Positions 27,719 through 36,840 of a stretch of 64,000 bases of DNA are shown here, one piece after another. Positions within the stretch are counted from its first letter, which is position 1. Each line of letters starts with the position of its first letter. A program made the position numbers and the translations under genes. The notes beneath the pieces were generated by a model, which worked only from the letters and a program-made list of their open reading frames with translations, did no database searches and was not told where the DNA came from. The DNA comes from Massilia terrae (GTDB lineage: Bacteria; Pseudomonadota; Gammaproteobacteria; Burkholderiales; Burkholderiaceae_D). The stretch lies in NCBI RefSeq assembly GCF_024753145.1, contig NZ_JANUGU010000007.1, forward strand, positions 1-64,000. The letters are read 5' to 3'.

Positions 27719-28980
27719 ACCCGCTCGCCTCGCGCCGCCGCTTCGAACAAACCGTCCTTGGGGCGGCCTTCTTCCTGCTGTTCCCCGGCTTCTTCTATTA
27801 CCACACCCTGCTCGGCACCGGCATGATGGGTGCCGTTCTCGGCGGCTACTTCTCGCCGATATCGCTGCTGTTCGTGCTGCCGCTTGCCTTCATCTACCTG
27901 CGCCGGATGCGCCGCGATCCGCGCCAGCTGGGCTGGGTCGACCTGATGTTCGCGATGTACCTCGCCTACTTCGGCGCGGTGGTGGTGGTGCACGCGGCCA
28001 CCGGCGCCAACCTGCTGATCGTCAGCGCTCATCTGCTGGAAATAATGTTCCTTGTGAACATCTATATCCTGTTCCTGTTCATCGACTTTGCCGACCCGGG
28101 CTTTCGCTTCCCCGCCCTGCTGGCTCTCGCGGCCATGAGCGCCATCGCCGTCATCTTCTCGGTCGACGGCGTGTTCTACCTCGGCGCGCTCGGCATCGCC
28201 AAGGATGGCGACAGCCTTGCCACCTACCAGGGCTTCGCGCGCTCCTACCTGATCACCTTCCTGCCGGTGGTCGCCTACACCCGTTCGCTGCCGCTGCGGC
28301 TGGCCCTGTATGTGGCCGGGGCCGTCACCCTGTTCCTGAACACCGCCCGCAGCGAATTCGCCGCGCTGCTGTTCGTGGCCCCCATCATCGAGTTCTACTA
28401 TTCGCGCCACAAACTGTATTTCATCCTCGCCGTCATCCTTGCCGGCGCGCTGGCCCGTCTCTACTTCGACGCGTTGCTGGCCGCGCTGCCCGACAACCGC
28501 ATCCTCGAGCTGCTCGACCTGTCCCAATCGACCTCGGCCAACAAACGCCACCACCTCACGCTCAACGCGCTGCAGACCATCCGCGCCCACCCGCTGGCCG
28601 GCGACTACGCCAGCTACCCGCCCGGCTATTACTCGCACAACATCCTGTCGGCCTGGGTCGACCTCGGCCTGTTCGGCTTCGTCTGGCTGTGCGCGCTGAT
28701 GGTGCTGCCCGCGGTGCCGATGTTCATCCGCGAATTCTTCGCCTCGCGCCGCAGCGGCAACTTCATGCTGGGCTTTTCGCTGGCGGCCGTCACCGTGCTG
28801 TTGCTGCTGACCTCGCACTACTTCACCGACATGCTGATCGGCGCCACGCTCGGCGCCTACTCGAAGTACCTGTATGAGAGGAAATATGGCAAAGATCGCG
28901 CACCTCACCTCGGCCCATCCACGCCACGACACGCGGATCTTCATCAAGCAATGCCGCAGTTTGGCGGAACACGGCCATGA
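27715..28980 (+). CDS. wzy: Wzy-type exopolysaccharide polymerase
   Basis: 421 residues with about 10-12 transmembrane helices. A periplasmic loop around residues 255-310 contains DLSQSTSANKRHHL and SYPPGYYSHNILSAWVDLG, the SHN-containing loop seen in Wzy/O-antigen ligase family proteins. Adjacent to wzx, so polymerase is the natural reading. The start overlaps the wzx stop (ATGA). The last 31 codons overlap the glycosyltransferase gene by 95 bases. That tail (KDRAPHLGPSTPRHADLHQ) has the look of overprinted sequence. Confidence 0.78.
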   Translation: MNPLASRRRFEQTVLGAAFFLLFPGFFYYHTLLGTGMMGAVLGGYFSPISLLFVLPLAFIYLRRMRRDPRQLGWVDLMFAMYLAYFGAVVVVHAATGANLLIVSAHLLEIMFLVNIYILFLFIDFADPGFRFPALLALAAMSAIAVIFSVDGVFYLGALGIAKDGDSLATYQGFARSYLITFLPVVAYTRSLPLRLALYVAGAVTLFLNTARSEFAALLFVAPIIEFYYSRHKLYFILAVILAGALARLYFDALLAALPDNRILELLDLSQSTSANKRHHLTLNALQTIRAHPLAGDYASYPPGYYSHNILSAWVDLGLFGFVWLCALMVLPAVPMFIREFFASRRSGNFMLGFSLAAVTVLLLLTSHYFTDMLIGATLGAYSKYLYERKYGKDRAPHLGPSTPRHADLHQAMPQFGGTRP

Positions 28981-30028
28981 GGTCAGCCTGGTGGTGGCGG
29001 ACGGCGCCGGCGCCGCCCGCGAACACGGGATCCGCATCGTCGACGTCGGGCGCCTGCCCGGGCGTGTCAAGCGCATGCTGCGCACCACGGCCCAGGTGCT
29101 GGCCGCCGCCCGCGCGCTGGAGGCCGACGTCTACCACCTGCACGACCCGGAGCTGATCCCCGCCGGGCTGCGCCTGAAGCGCCTGGGCCGCAACGTGGTG
29201 TTCGACGCCCACGAGGACGTCCCGGCCCAGTTGCTCGGCAAGCCCTACCTCGGCGACATGTCTGCCCGCATGCTGTCGCGTTCCTTCGGCGCCTACGAAC
29301 GCTTCGCCTGCCGCCGCTTCGACGGCATCATCGCGGCCACGCCCTTCATCCGCGACAAATTCCTGCGCATTAACCCGGCCACGGTCGACGTCAACAATTT
29401 TCCGCTGCTGCGTGAATTCGACACGCCCGCAAGCTGGCCCGCCAAGCCCGCCGAAGTCTGTTACGTCGGCAACATCTCGGCCATCCGCGGCATTCGCGAA
29501 CTGGTCCGCGCCTGTGCCCTGCTGCGCTCGCCGGCGCGGCTGGTGCTCGCCGGCGCCTTCTCGGAACCCGCGCTGGAAACTGAAGTGGCGACCTATCCCG
29601 GATGGCCCCGGGTCGACGCGCGCGGCCATCTCGACCGCACCGGGGTGCAGCAAGTCATGCAGCGCGCGATGGCCGGACTGGTCACCCTGCACCCGGTCCC
29701 CAACTACCTCGATGCGCTGCCGGTCAAGATGTTCGAGTACATGGCGGCCGGCATTCCCGTCATCGCCTCCAGCTTTCCGCTGTGGCGCGAGATCGTCGAA
29801 GGCAGCGGTTGCGGGATCTGCGTCGCCCCCGGCGATCCGCTGGCGATTGCCGCCGCGATCGACCATTTCGTCCTGCATCCCGACCTGGCGCGGCGCATGG
29901 GCGAAAACGGCCGCCGCGCCGTGGTCGAGAAATACAACTGGCAAGCCGAATCGCGCAAGCTGCTCGACTTTTACGCGCGGCTCAGTGCTGTCGATGCCAC
30001 AGCCATCCGCAGTCCCGTCAAGGCTTAA
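28886..30028 (+). CDS. Glycosyltransferase family 4
   Basis: About 380 residues, GT-B fold. The acceptor half opens AKIAHLTSAHPRHDTRIF; VYHLHDPELIPAG and VVFDAHEDVP are typical of this GT4 subgroup. The donor half has VCYVGNISAIRGI and the EX7E-like region KMFEYMAAGIPVIASSFPLWRE. The ATG at 28886 has GAGAGG five bases upstream and is preferred over ATG 28874. The first 95 bases lie inside wzy. It should add one sugar of the repeat unit at the cytoplasmic face. Confidence 0.85.
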   Translation: MAKIAHLTSAHPRHDTRIFIKQCRSLAEHGHEVSLVVADGAGAAREHGIRIVDVGRLPGRVKRMLRTTAQVLAAARALEADVYHLHDPELIPAGLRLKRLGRNVVFDAHEDVPAQLLGKPYLGDMSARMLSRSFGAYERFACRRFDGIIAATPFIRDKFLRINPATVDVNNFPLLREFDTPASWPAKPAEVCYVGNISAIRGIRELVRACALLRSPARLVLAGAFSEPALETEVATYPGWPRVDARGHLDRTGVQQVMQRAMAGLVTLHPVPNYLDALPVKMFEYMAAGIPVIASSFPLWREIVEGSGCGICVAPGDPLAIAAAIDHFVLHPDLARRMGENGRRAVVEKYNWQAESRKLLDFYARLSAVDATAIRSPVKA

Positions 30029-30090
30029 GCCAGTTCAAAAGGCAGTCGAACGTGGCGTCGTATTGTTGATGAATTCGATGAGCTAATGCC

Positions 30091-30783
30091 ATGGACAAGA
30101 TCTTGCAGCAGTACAAGATGTTGATACAGCTGATGCGCTTGCCGGTTGCGCATCTGCAATTCCATGAGCACATCGATCCGGGCCAGATCCGCGCCACTTA
30201 CCACCACTTCACCCGGCCCCATCCACGCTACAAAATCATCCGCCACAAAACCATCGGCGCGGCACTCATCGACCTGGAATCGCTGTCTTCGCCGCAGCAA
30301 TATCTCGATCAAATCAAAGGCAAGAACGGTGGCGCCTGGCACGCCAAACGCGCGCGCTCGCGCGGCTACCGCGTCATGGAAATCGACCGCAACCGCTACG
30401 TGGACGACATCCACGCCATCAACACCGCGCTCGAACAACGCCAGGGCCGGCCGATGGACCGCGCCTATCGCGACAAGCAAAGCAGCTTCGAAACCCTGGC
30501 GCATTTCCGCTATTTCGGCATGTTCAATGCCGATGGCAAGCTGGTCGGCTACGCCAATCTCGGCCGCTTCGGCAATTTCGGTGGCTTCGCGCAACTCATC
30601 GGCCTGCGCAATAACGACGGCTTCATGCACCTGCTCGTGGTCGACATCGTCTCCCAGCTCATCGAGCAACGCGAAGTCCGTTACCTCATGTACGACACCT
30701 TCTTCGGCGCCCATCCGGGGATGCAGACGTTCAAGAAAATCCTCGGTTTCCGGCCCTATCGCGCGAAATACAGCCTCCAATGA
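30091..30783 (+). CDS. GNAT-like acyltransferase, putative
   Basis: 230 residues, no membrane segment. The C-terminal half has a GNAT-like layout: a beta strand before LVGYANLGRFGNFGG, LHLLVVDIVSQLIEQ (helix), and a closing TFKKILGFRPYRAKYSL reminiscent of the GNAT B motif. I cannot assign the substrate. The stop overlaps the deacetylase-like start (ATGA), so it belongs to the exopolysaccharide operon. It might acylate an amino sugar or act on the polymer precursor. No clear Shine-Dalgarno sequence precedes the ATG. Confidence 0.6.
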   Translation: MDKILQQYKMLIQLMRLPVAHLQFHEHIDPGQIRATYHHFTRPHPRYKIIRHKTIGAALIDLESLSSPQQYLDQIKGKNGGAWHAKRARSRGYRVMEIDRNRYVDDIHAINTALEQRQGRPMDRAYRDKQSSFETLAHFRYFGMFNADGKLVGYANLGRFGNFGGFAQLIGLRNNDGFMHLLVVDIVSQLIEQREVRYLMYDTFFGAHPGMQTFKKILGFRPYRAKYSLQ

Positions 30784-31571
30784 AGATCATTTTCAACCGG
30801 CTCTATGCCGACTACCTGATGCCGTCCCGCTTGGGCGAATACGAAGCCATCCTGCGCCAGGCGCGCGACCTCGGCTATGCCCAGCTCGCCGTGCGCGATT
30901 TCTATCGTTCGCGCGACAGGTCGCCGCCGGGCCGCGTGCTGGTGCACCGGCACGACATCGACAGCGACCTGCGCACGGCCAGGAAGCTGTTCGCACTGGA
31001 GAGCCGGCATGGCGTGCGGGCCACCTATTACTTCCGCCTTTGCACCCTGGACATCGGCTTCATGCGCGAGATCGAGGCAGCCGGCAGTGAAGCGAGCTAC
31101 CACTACGAAGAAGTCGCCACCTTCGCCAAGCAATGGCGGATCCGCACACCGGACACCCTGCGCGCGCGCTTCCCCGAGATCCGCCAGCAGTTCGCGCGCA
31201 ATTTCGACAGCATCGCCGAACGCCTCGGCTGTCCATTGGCAACCGTCGCCAGCCACGGCGATTTCGCCAACCGCAAGCTCAATGTGATCAACCACGAGCT
31301 GCTGAACGACACCGCCCTGCGTCAACAGTGCGGCATCGAATGCGAAGCCTACGATGACGCGCTGCTGCGCCATATCGATATCTACATCAGCGACCGCAAG
31401 CACCCGGTCTACTACCGGCCCGCCTCGCCTTTCGATGCGCTCGGCCGCGACCGCGCGATCCTGTTCCTGACCCACCCGGTGCAGTGGGAAACCAACTGGA
31501 TCGACAACACGCGCTGCAACGCGCGCCGCATCATCGAGGAGCTGGCATGGCGCACCTCAGCATCCTGCTGA
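30780..31571 (+). CDS. Polysaccharide-deacetylase-like protein
   Basis: 263 residues. VLVHRHDIDSDLRTARKLF resembles the NodB-fold metal motif (His-Asp pair), followed by ATYYFRLC, SYHYEEV and ASHGDFANRK, which could supply the other His ligands. No signal peptide is seen, so it may act on a cytoplasmic sugar or lipid-linked precursor rather than the finished polymer. Overlaps the GNAT-like gene by four bases and the next glycosyltransferase by 25 bases. Confidence 0.6.
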   Translation: MKIIFNRLYADYLMPSRLGEYEAILRQARDLGYAQLAVRDFYRSRDRSPPGRVLVHRHDIDSDLRTARKLFALESRHGVRATYYFRLCTLDIGFMREIEAAGSEASYHYEEVATFAKQWRIRTPDTLRARFPEIRQQFARNFDSIAERLGCPLATVASHGDFANRKLNVINHELLNDTALRQQCGIECEAYDDALLRHIDIYISDRKHPVYYRPASPFDALGRDRAILFLTHPVQWETNWIDNTRCNARRIIEELAWRTSASC

Positions 31572-32797
31572 TCAACCACTACGCGGGCTCGCTCCGGCAC
31601 GGCATGGAGTACCGGCCCTACTATCTCGCCCGCGAATGGGTGCGGCAAGGCCACAAGGTCCGCATCGTCGCCGCGAACCGCTCGCATATCCGCGCCACCG
31701 CGCCGCAACTTCAGGGTCGCGACCGGCTCGACGAGACCATCGACGGCATCGATTACACCTGGTTCAGCACCCCTCGGTATCGCGGCAACGGCATCGCCCG
31801 GGTGCGCAATATGGCCAGTTTCCTCTGGCACCTGCTGCGCGAGCGGCGCCGCCTGGCCGCCGAGGTCAAGCCGGACATCGTCATCGCATCCAGCACCTAT
31901 CCACTCGACATCTGGCCGGCCTTTCTGATGGCCCGCCTGGCCCGCGCCAGGCTGGTGTTCGAACTGCACGACCTGTGGCCCTTGTCGCCGATCGAACTGG
32001 GTGGCTTCTCGCGCTGGCACCCGTTCATGCTGTTGCTGCAAGCGGCCGAGAACTTCGCCTGCCGCCGGGCCAACGCCATCGTCTCGATCCTGCCGAAGGT
32101 GCGCGCCCATCTGGAATCGCACGGCATGGCGCCGCACAAGCTCCACATCATTCCGAACGGCGCAGATCCGGCCGAATGGTTTGCTGCCGCGGAACTGCCG
32201 TCCGATCTTGCGCACCTCTTCGGGACGCTGCGGGCCCGGAACCGCTTCATCGTCGGCTACGCGGGCACCCACGGTCTCGCCAACGCACTGGGCACGCTGC
32301 TGGAAGCGGCGCAACTGCTGCGCGGCCAGCCTGTCGACTTCGTCCTCGCCGGCACCGGCCCGGAGAAACCGGCGCTGCAGCAGCAAGCGGCCCGCCTTGG
32401 CCTCGACAACGTCCATTTCCTTGATCCGGTGGACAAGCACCAGGTGCCGGCCCTGCTGGCGCGCTTCGACCTCGCCTACATCGGCTGGCGACACCAGCCC
32501 CTGTACCGCTTCGGCATCGCCCCCAACAAGCTGATCGATTACATGATGGCCGCGCGCCCCATCCTGCATGCGGTCGACGCCGGCAACGACCCGGTGGCCG
32601 CTGCCGGCTGCGGCCTGACCGTGGCGCCGGAGAATCCGCAAGCGATCGCCGACGGCGTCCTGGCAATGCGCGCACTCGGCCGGGCTCGCCTTGATGAACT
32701 CGGCCAGCGCGGCCACGCCTTCGCCCTCGCCAACCACAGCTACCCCGTCCTCGGACAACGATTCTTGACCGCATGCGCAGGAGACCACCATGGCTGA
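31547..32797 (+). CDS. Glycosyltransferase family 4 (WbuB-like)
   Basis: 416 residues, GT-B. The N-terminal half has [20 protein letters not shown] and [37 protein letters not shown] is typical of the WbuB-like GT4 subgroup. The donor domain has [32 protein letters not shown] and [15 protein letters not shown]. The start ATG at 31547 has GAGGAG six bases upstream and lies inside the previous gene. Longer start at 31484 is rejected. Probably adds an N-acetylated sugar; donor not determinable. Confidence 0.83.
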   Translation: MAHLSILLINHYAGSLRHGMEYRPYYLAREWVRQGHKVRIVAANRSHIRATAPQLQGRDRLDETIDGIDYTWFSTPRYRGNGIARVRNMASFLWHLLRERRRLAAEVKPDIVIASSTYPLDIWPAFLMARLARARLVFELHDLWPLSPIELGGFSRWHPFMLLLQAAENFACRRANAIVSILPKVRAHLESHGMAPHKLHIIPNGADPAEWFAAAELPSDLAHLFGTLRARNRFIVGYAGTHGLANALGTLLEAAQLLRGQPVDFVLAGTGPEKPALQQQAARLGLDNVHFLDPVDKHQVPALLARFDLAYIGWRHQPLYRFGIAPNKLIDYMMAARPILHAVDAGNDPVAAAGCGLTVAPENPQAIADGVLAMRALGRARLDELGQRGHAFALANHSYPVLGQRFLTACAGDHHG

Positions 32798-33971
32798 CCA
32801 TACGCCGATCCAAGCTGCTTCGCCCGCCTTCCTGCCGTTTGCGCTGCCCGACATCGGCGAGGAAGAAATAGCCGCCGTGGTCGCCTGCCTGCGTTCCGGC
32901 TGGGTCACCACCGGTCCCGCAACCAGACAATTCGAGCAGGAGTTCCGCGCCTACCTCGACGCCGAGGTGGAGACCATTTCCGTCAATTCCGCCACCGCCG
33001 GCCTGCACCTCGCGCTGGAATGCCTGCGCGTCGGCCCCGGCGACGAGGTCATCGTGCCCACGATGACTTTTACCGCCACCGCCGAAGTGGTGCGCTATCT
33101 CGGCGCCACGCCCGTTTTCGTCGACGTCGACCCGGATACCCTGACCCTGTCGCCACAGGCGGTCGAGGAAGCCATCACGCCGCGCACGCGCGCCATCGTG
33201 CCGGTGCATTACGCCGGCATGGCCTGCGACATGGACGCCCTGCTCGAACTGGCGCGCGCGCACCGCCTGCGCGTGGTCGAGGACGCCGCCCACGCCTTCC
33301 CTACGCGCTACCGCGGGCAACTGGTCGGCACGCTCGGCAGCGAGGTCACCGTCTTCAGTTTCTACGCCAACAAGACCATGACCACCGGCGAAGGCGGCAT
33401 GATCGTCACCCGCGATCCGGAACTGGCCCGCCGCATCCGCCTGATGCGGCTGCACGGCATCAGCCAGGATGCGTTCAACCGCTACGTCTCGCGCACGCCG
33501 GCCTGGTTCTATGAAGTGGTCGCCGCCGGCTTCAAGTACAACCTGACCGACATCGCGTCGGCCATCGGCATCGAGCAGCTGCGCAAGATCGATCGCTTCC
33601 TCGCCCGCCGCGAACAACTGGCACGCCATTACGACGAGGCACTGGCCGGCCTGCCCCTGCAGCTGCCGCCGCGGCCCGGCGCCGGCAGCAGCCACGCCTG
33701 GCACCTGTATGTGGTGCGGCTGCAGCCCGGCGCCCCTTTGACGCGCGACGAGCTCATCAACGAACTGGCGCGCCGCGGCATCGGCACCAGCGTCCACTTC
33801 ATTCCCCTGCACCGGCAACCGTACTGGCGCGACACCTACGCACTCGGCCAGGCCCAATTTCCATCGGCGGAAGCCAGCTACCGCCGCATGCTCACCCTCC
33901 CGCTGTACACGCGCATGAGCGACGCCGACCAGCAACGCGTCATCGCGGCCCTGCACGAGTTGCTGCGATGA
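32790..33971 (+). CDS. DegT-family sugar aminotransferase (PglE-like)
   Basis: 393 residues, second DegT/DnrJ/EryC1 enzyme of the operon. [22 protein letters not shown] opens the protein (split in two helices). The PLP Lys is in [13 protein letters not shown], and VEDAAHAF carries the cofactor Asp. The opening and PLP segments resemble UDP-4-keto-6-deoxy-sugar aminotransferases (PglE, PseC, ArnB). A natural substrate is the 4-keto product of the CapD-like dehydratase, giving UDP-QuiNAc4N; this pairing is inferred. Overlaps the preceding glycosyltransferase by eight bases and the next gene by four. Confidence 0.85.
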   Translation: MADHTPIQAASPAFLPFALPDIGEEEIAAVVACLRSGWVTTGPATRQFEQEFRAYLDAEVETISVNSATAGLHLALECLRVGPGDEVIVPTMTFTATAEVVRYLGATPVFVDVDPDTLTLSPQAVEEAITPRTRAIVPVHYAGMACDMDALLELARAHRLRVVEDAAHAFPTRYRGQLVGTLGSEVTVFSFYANKTMTTGEGGMIVTRDPELARRIRLMRLHGISQDAFNRYVSRTPAWFYEVVAAGFKYNLTDIASAIGIEQLRKIDRFLARREQLARHYDEALAGLPLQLPPRPGAGSSHAWHLYVVRLQPGAPLTRDELINELARRGIGTSVHFIPLHRQPYWRDTYALGQAQFPSAEASYRRMLTLPLYTRMSDADQQRVIAALHELLR

Positions 33972-34564
33972 GCAAGCGCCTGTTCGACCTGGTAGCCGCG
34001 GCGCTGGGCCTGATCGTACTGGCGCCCTTGTTCCTGGCGATCGCCGCCTGGGTAAAACTCGACTCGCGCGGCCCCGTGTTCTACCGCCAGCAACGCGTCG
34101 GCCGCGGTGGCACGCTGTTCAGCATCGTCAAGTTCCGCACCATGTTCCAGCGCCCGGCTGACGCGCGCGAGCTGACGGTGGGCCGCGACCCGCGCATCAC
34201 CCGCGCCGGCCACTTCCTGCGCCATTACAAGCTCGACGAACTGCCGCAGTTGCTCAACGTCCTGCACGGGACGATGAGCCTGGTCGGCCCGCGGCCGGAG
34301 GTGCCGCGCTACGTGGCTTGCTACCCTCCGGAAGTCCGCGCGCTGGTCCTTTCGGTCGCGCCCGGCATCACGGACTGGGCGTCGATCCTCTACAAGGAAG
34401 AAAATTCGATCCTCGGCCGGGCGACCGATCCGGAGCGGGTCTACATCGAGACCATACTCCCGACCAAGCTCGACTACTACGTTCGCTACGTCCGCGAACG
34501 CAGCTTGTGGCTCGACTTGCGCATCATCTGGCGCACGCTCGCCGCCCTCGCCCGCGCAGGCTGA
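33968..34564 (+). CDS. Initiating phosphoglycosyl transferase (PglC-size, WcaJ-type domain)
   Basis: 198 residues with the monotopic phosphoglycosyl transferase core only. A re-entrant membrane helix at 7-30 ([20 protein letters not shown]) is followed by [11 protein letters not shown] and KFRTM. The catalytic Asp-Glu pair is in [14 protein letters not shown], then [12 protein letters not shown]. It transfers sugar-1-phosphate from a UDP-sugar to undecaprenyl phosphate, starting the repeat unit. The short PglC/PglB-like form fits a diNAcBac- or QuiNAc-type first sugar. Overlaps the aminotransferase stop by four bases. Confidence 0.9.
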   Translation: MSKRLFDLVAAALGLIVLAPLFLAIAAWVKLDSRGPVFYRQQRVGRGGTLFSIVKFRTMFQRPADARELTVGRDPRITRAGHFLRHYKLDELPQLLNVLHGTMSLVGPRPEVPRYVACYPPEVRALVLSVAPGITDWASILYKEENSILGRATDPERVYIETILPTKLDYYVRYVRERSLWLDLRIIWRTLAALARAG

Positions 34565-34566
34565 CC

Positions 34567-35169
34567 GTGAGCGGGCTGGCGATGCTGCATCTTGGCGATA
34601 TCACCCTGACGCTGCCGGTCGCGGCTGCCCTGGCGGCGTGGCTGCTGGCATGCCGGGCCTGGCGCGGCGCACTGTGCTGGGGCCTCCTCTACGCGATGGC
34701 GATCACCCTGGTGGGCGCAAGCAAGATTGCCTTCCTTGGCTGGGGCACCGGCATCCCGGCGCTCGAATTCAAGGCGATCAGCGGCCACGCGACCGGTGCG
34801 ACCGCCGTGTTCCCGATTGTGTTCTTCCTGCTAGTACGTGAACACGGCCCGGTGCTGCGCCGCGCCGCCGTGGCCGCGGGCCTCGTGCTGGGAGCACTCG
34901 TCGCGATCATGCTCGTGGCCGGCGGCCACCACACGGCATCGGAAGTGGCCGCGGGCTGGGCGACCGGCGCGGCCGTCAGCCTGGCGGCGATCCGCTGCAC
35001 GGCGGCCTGGCCACCCGGCCAGCCAACGTTCGCCATTTTTTGCGCGGCCTGCGCCTTTGCCGGCGCCACCTTGCTGATCAAATCGGCGCCGCTCGGCTAC
35101 TGGATGGCACGGGCCGCGCTTGCCTTGTCCGGCAGCGAGCGTCTCCACTCCTGGTACATCCACGGTTGA
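34567..35169 (+). CDS. PAP2-family membrane phosphatase
   Basis: About 200 residues with five to six hydrophobic segments. KAISGHATG is the PAP2 C2 motif (Ser-Gly-His) and GGHHTASEVAAGW the C3 motif. GTG at 34567, two bases after the preceding stop, is the likely start; ATG at 34582 is the alternative. PAP2 enzymes dephosphorylate lipid pyrophosphates; in an exopolysaccharide operon it could recycle undecaprenyl pyrophosphate released by Wzy. The usual Lys-Arg C1 motif is weak (KIAFLGWGTG), so activity is not assured. Confidence 0.75.
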   Translation: MSGLAMLHLGDITLTLPVAAALAAWLLACRAWRGALCWGLLYAMAITLVGASKIAFLGWGTGIPALEFKAISGHATGATAVFPIVFFLLVREHGPVLRRAAVAAGLVLGALVAIMLVAGGHHTASEVAAGWATGAAVSLAAIRCTAAWPPGQPTFAIFCAACAFAGATLLIKSAPLGYWMARAALALSGSERLHSWYIHG

Positions 35170-35188
35170 ACCACATAAGGAAAACCAC

Positions 35189-36394
35189 ATGAAGCGTCCG
35201 ACGATCAAATGGCAGGCGCAAAGCCAGCTCAGCGAAGACTCCATCCACTCCTTGCTGATCGCGCTGCTGCGCGGCATGGCGGCACTGCAGGTCGCGGCAG
35301 CGCATCTACGCGCCGAAGTGTTCCCGAGCTTGCGTGCGATCGAGCATCCACCTTTGTATTACCAAGGGCTGGCGTTTGCCACCGGATTTGCGCACCAGGC
35401 GGTGGTCGTGTTCTTCCTTGTCAGTGGCTGGCTGGTCGGTGGCAGCCTCCTGAACAAGTTGGGAGAGCCGCGCGCCTTCGCGGCTTATGCCATCGACCGG
35501 GTGACCCGCTTGTGGACGGTCCTGGTGCCGACCATGCTGATCATGCTTATCGTTGCGTCCACGACCGGCGGCATCGCCCAATCGCAGGCGCATTCCGCCG
35601 ATCCCTATTCCATGCTGGGTTTCGCCGGCAACCTGTTCGGTCTCCAGACGATCTTCGTCGAAAACTTCGGCGGCAATTATGCGCTGTGGAGCCTCGCGAA
35701 TGAAACCTGGTATTACGTGGCGTTTCCCTTACTGCTCTTGGGCTTGCCCGGATCCGGAAGGATGAGCCAGGCGGGTGGCGTGATCGGGCTGGTCGTGCTC
35801 GCCAGCCTGTTGCCGTGGGCGATTATCCTGTATTTCTCGCTGTGGCTGCTGGGGGCAGCCTTCGCCCGGATCCGCATCGATTGCGGAACGGGCACGCGGC
35901 TAGTCCTCGTCTTCCTTTGTGCGGTCCTGTCGGTCTACTACCGCATCTTCGGCAGCAACGACGACCTGCTGCCGGCCTCGTTCATGCAGGACCTGATCTG
36001 CAGCTTGCCCTTCCTGCTGCTCCTCTCCTCGCTGCAAATCAAGATAGCGCCGGAGGCGCGGCTCTTGCACAAGCTGGGCCGGGTCGCCAAGTTTTTCTCT
36101 GAATTTTCGTTCACGCTGTACGTCTTCCACGTTCCGGTCATCGGCCTGCTGCGCCATGTGGGCCGGACCGCATTCGGCCGCGACCAGCTGGCCCCGGATC
36201 GCCCGCTCGATTACCTCGTGTACCTGGCAATGCTCACGATCATCCTCGCCATGGCCTACGCGTCTTACCGCGTGTTCGAGTCGAACACCTATCTGGTACG
36301 GGCCAAGCTCAAAGCGCTGCTCCTGCGGGCGCCCGCGCCGTCTTCACAACAAGTGTTGGCGAGACCAGGACTGGGCGACCGCGGGGGACGTTAG
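35189..36394 (+). CDS. Acyltransferase-3 family membrane protein
   Basis: 401 residues, about ten transmembrane helices. LLRGMAALQVAAAHLRAE near residue 30 carries the acyltransferase-3 R...H pair (H at VAAAHLR); VVVFFLVSGWLVGGS and NETWYYVAFPLLL follow the family pattern. OafA-type proteins O-acetylate exported or lipid-linked sugars. AAGG lies nine bases before the ATG; the upstream in-frame ATG at 35120 is inside the PAP2 gene and is rejected. Last gene of the plus-strand operon. Confidence 0.85.
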   Translation: MKRPTIKWQAQSQLSEDSIHSLLIALLRGMAALQVAAAHLRAEVFPSLRAIEHPPLYYQGLAFATGFAHQAVVVFFLVSGWLVGGSLLNKLGEPRAFAAYAIDRVTRLWTVLVPTMLIMLIVASTTGGIAQSQAHSADPYSMLGFAGNLFGLQTIFVENFGGNYALWSLANETWYYVAFPLLLLGLPGSGRMSQAGGVIGLVVLASLLPWAIILYFSLWLLGAAFARIRIDCGTGTRLVLVFLCAVLSVYYRIFGSNDDLLPASFMQDLICSLPFLLLLSSLQIKIAPEARLLHKLGRVAKFFSEFSFTLYVFHVPVIGLLRHVGRTAFGRDQLAPDRPLDYLVYLAMLTIILAMAYASYRVFESNTYLVRAKLKALLLRAPAPSSQQVLARPGLGDRGGR

Positions 36395-36555
36395 CGTTGC
36401 AGTGCCCAAGCTGCTTCGCGGATCCAACACGCCCAGGGTGCCGCGCGCAAACGGAGGTGTAAGCTGGGGCCGCACCGCCATCGACGGGTGGCGCGCGGCC
36501 CGACCGTGGTTCCATGAAGCACCGCCGGCCTTGCTGAATCCAGCGTTGAGCAGCA

Positions 36556-36586
36556 CGTCATTTCCGCGAAAGCGGGAATCCCATTT
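36556..36586 (+). repeat. REP-like palindromic repeat
   Basis: Contains TTCCGCGAAAGCGGGAATCCC, split here as TTCCGC-GAAA-GCGGGAA plus a CCC flank. It pairs head-to-head with the inverted copy at 36631-36655, giving a BIME-like couple 45 bases apart. Confidence 0.7.
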
Positions 36587-36630
36587 CTGCGCGAGACACT
36601 ACGGTTAGCTCTCGTGGAGCGCGTAGAAAG

Positions 36631-36655
36631 CATGGTTCCCGCTTTCGCGGGAAGT
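36631..36655 (-). repeat. REP-like palindromic repeat, inverted copy
   Basis: TTCCCGC-TTTC-GCGGGAA is a perfect stem with a 4-base loop. Same family as the 36556 element in inverse orientation. Confidence 0.75.
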
Positions 36656-36687
36656 CGGTTCCGGCAGTGCCGGGCACGACGTTCGCA

Positions 36688-36759
36688 CTTTGAATGATGG
36701 CCGCACTTGAAACGACGTGCAGGCTTAAGACGACGTGCGAACTTGGGGCACAAAGCGTC
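36688..36759. repeat. Four degenerate 18-base tandem repeats
   Basis: Units start at 36688, 36706, 36724 and 36742, each beginning CTT. The two central units share CTT(G/A)A(A/G)ACGACGTGC. An outer GTTCGCAC (36682-36689) and GTGCGAAC (36735-36742) are inverted around the array. Possibly an operator cluster or a decayed satellite. Confidence 0.5.
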
Positions 36760-36840
36760 GAATAAATGGCTTGCAGGTTTCCGAGTCGTGAAGTTCCATG
36801 CGGCACGCTGCGCAAAGCGGCTGGAAACCGCTCGTCACCA

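Larger units (their letters stand above)
36395..36840. other. Intergenic region between the exopolysaccharide operon and wzc (convergent ends)
   Basis: 446 bases with no supported gene. It holds two oppositely oriented REP-like elements, a set of 18-base degenerate tandem repeats (annotated separately) and remnants of GC-rich sequence. No T-tract terminator was found for the operon. Short frames here lack Shine-Dalgarno sequences. Confidence 0.6.
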
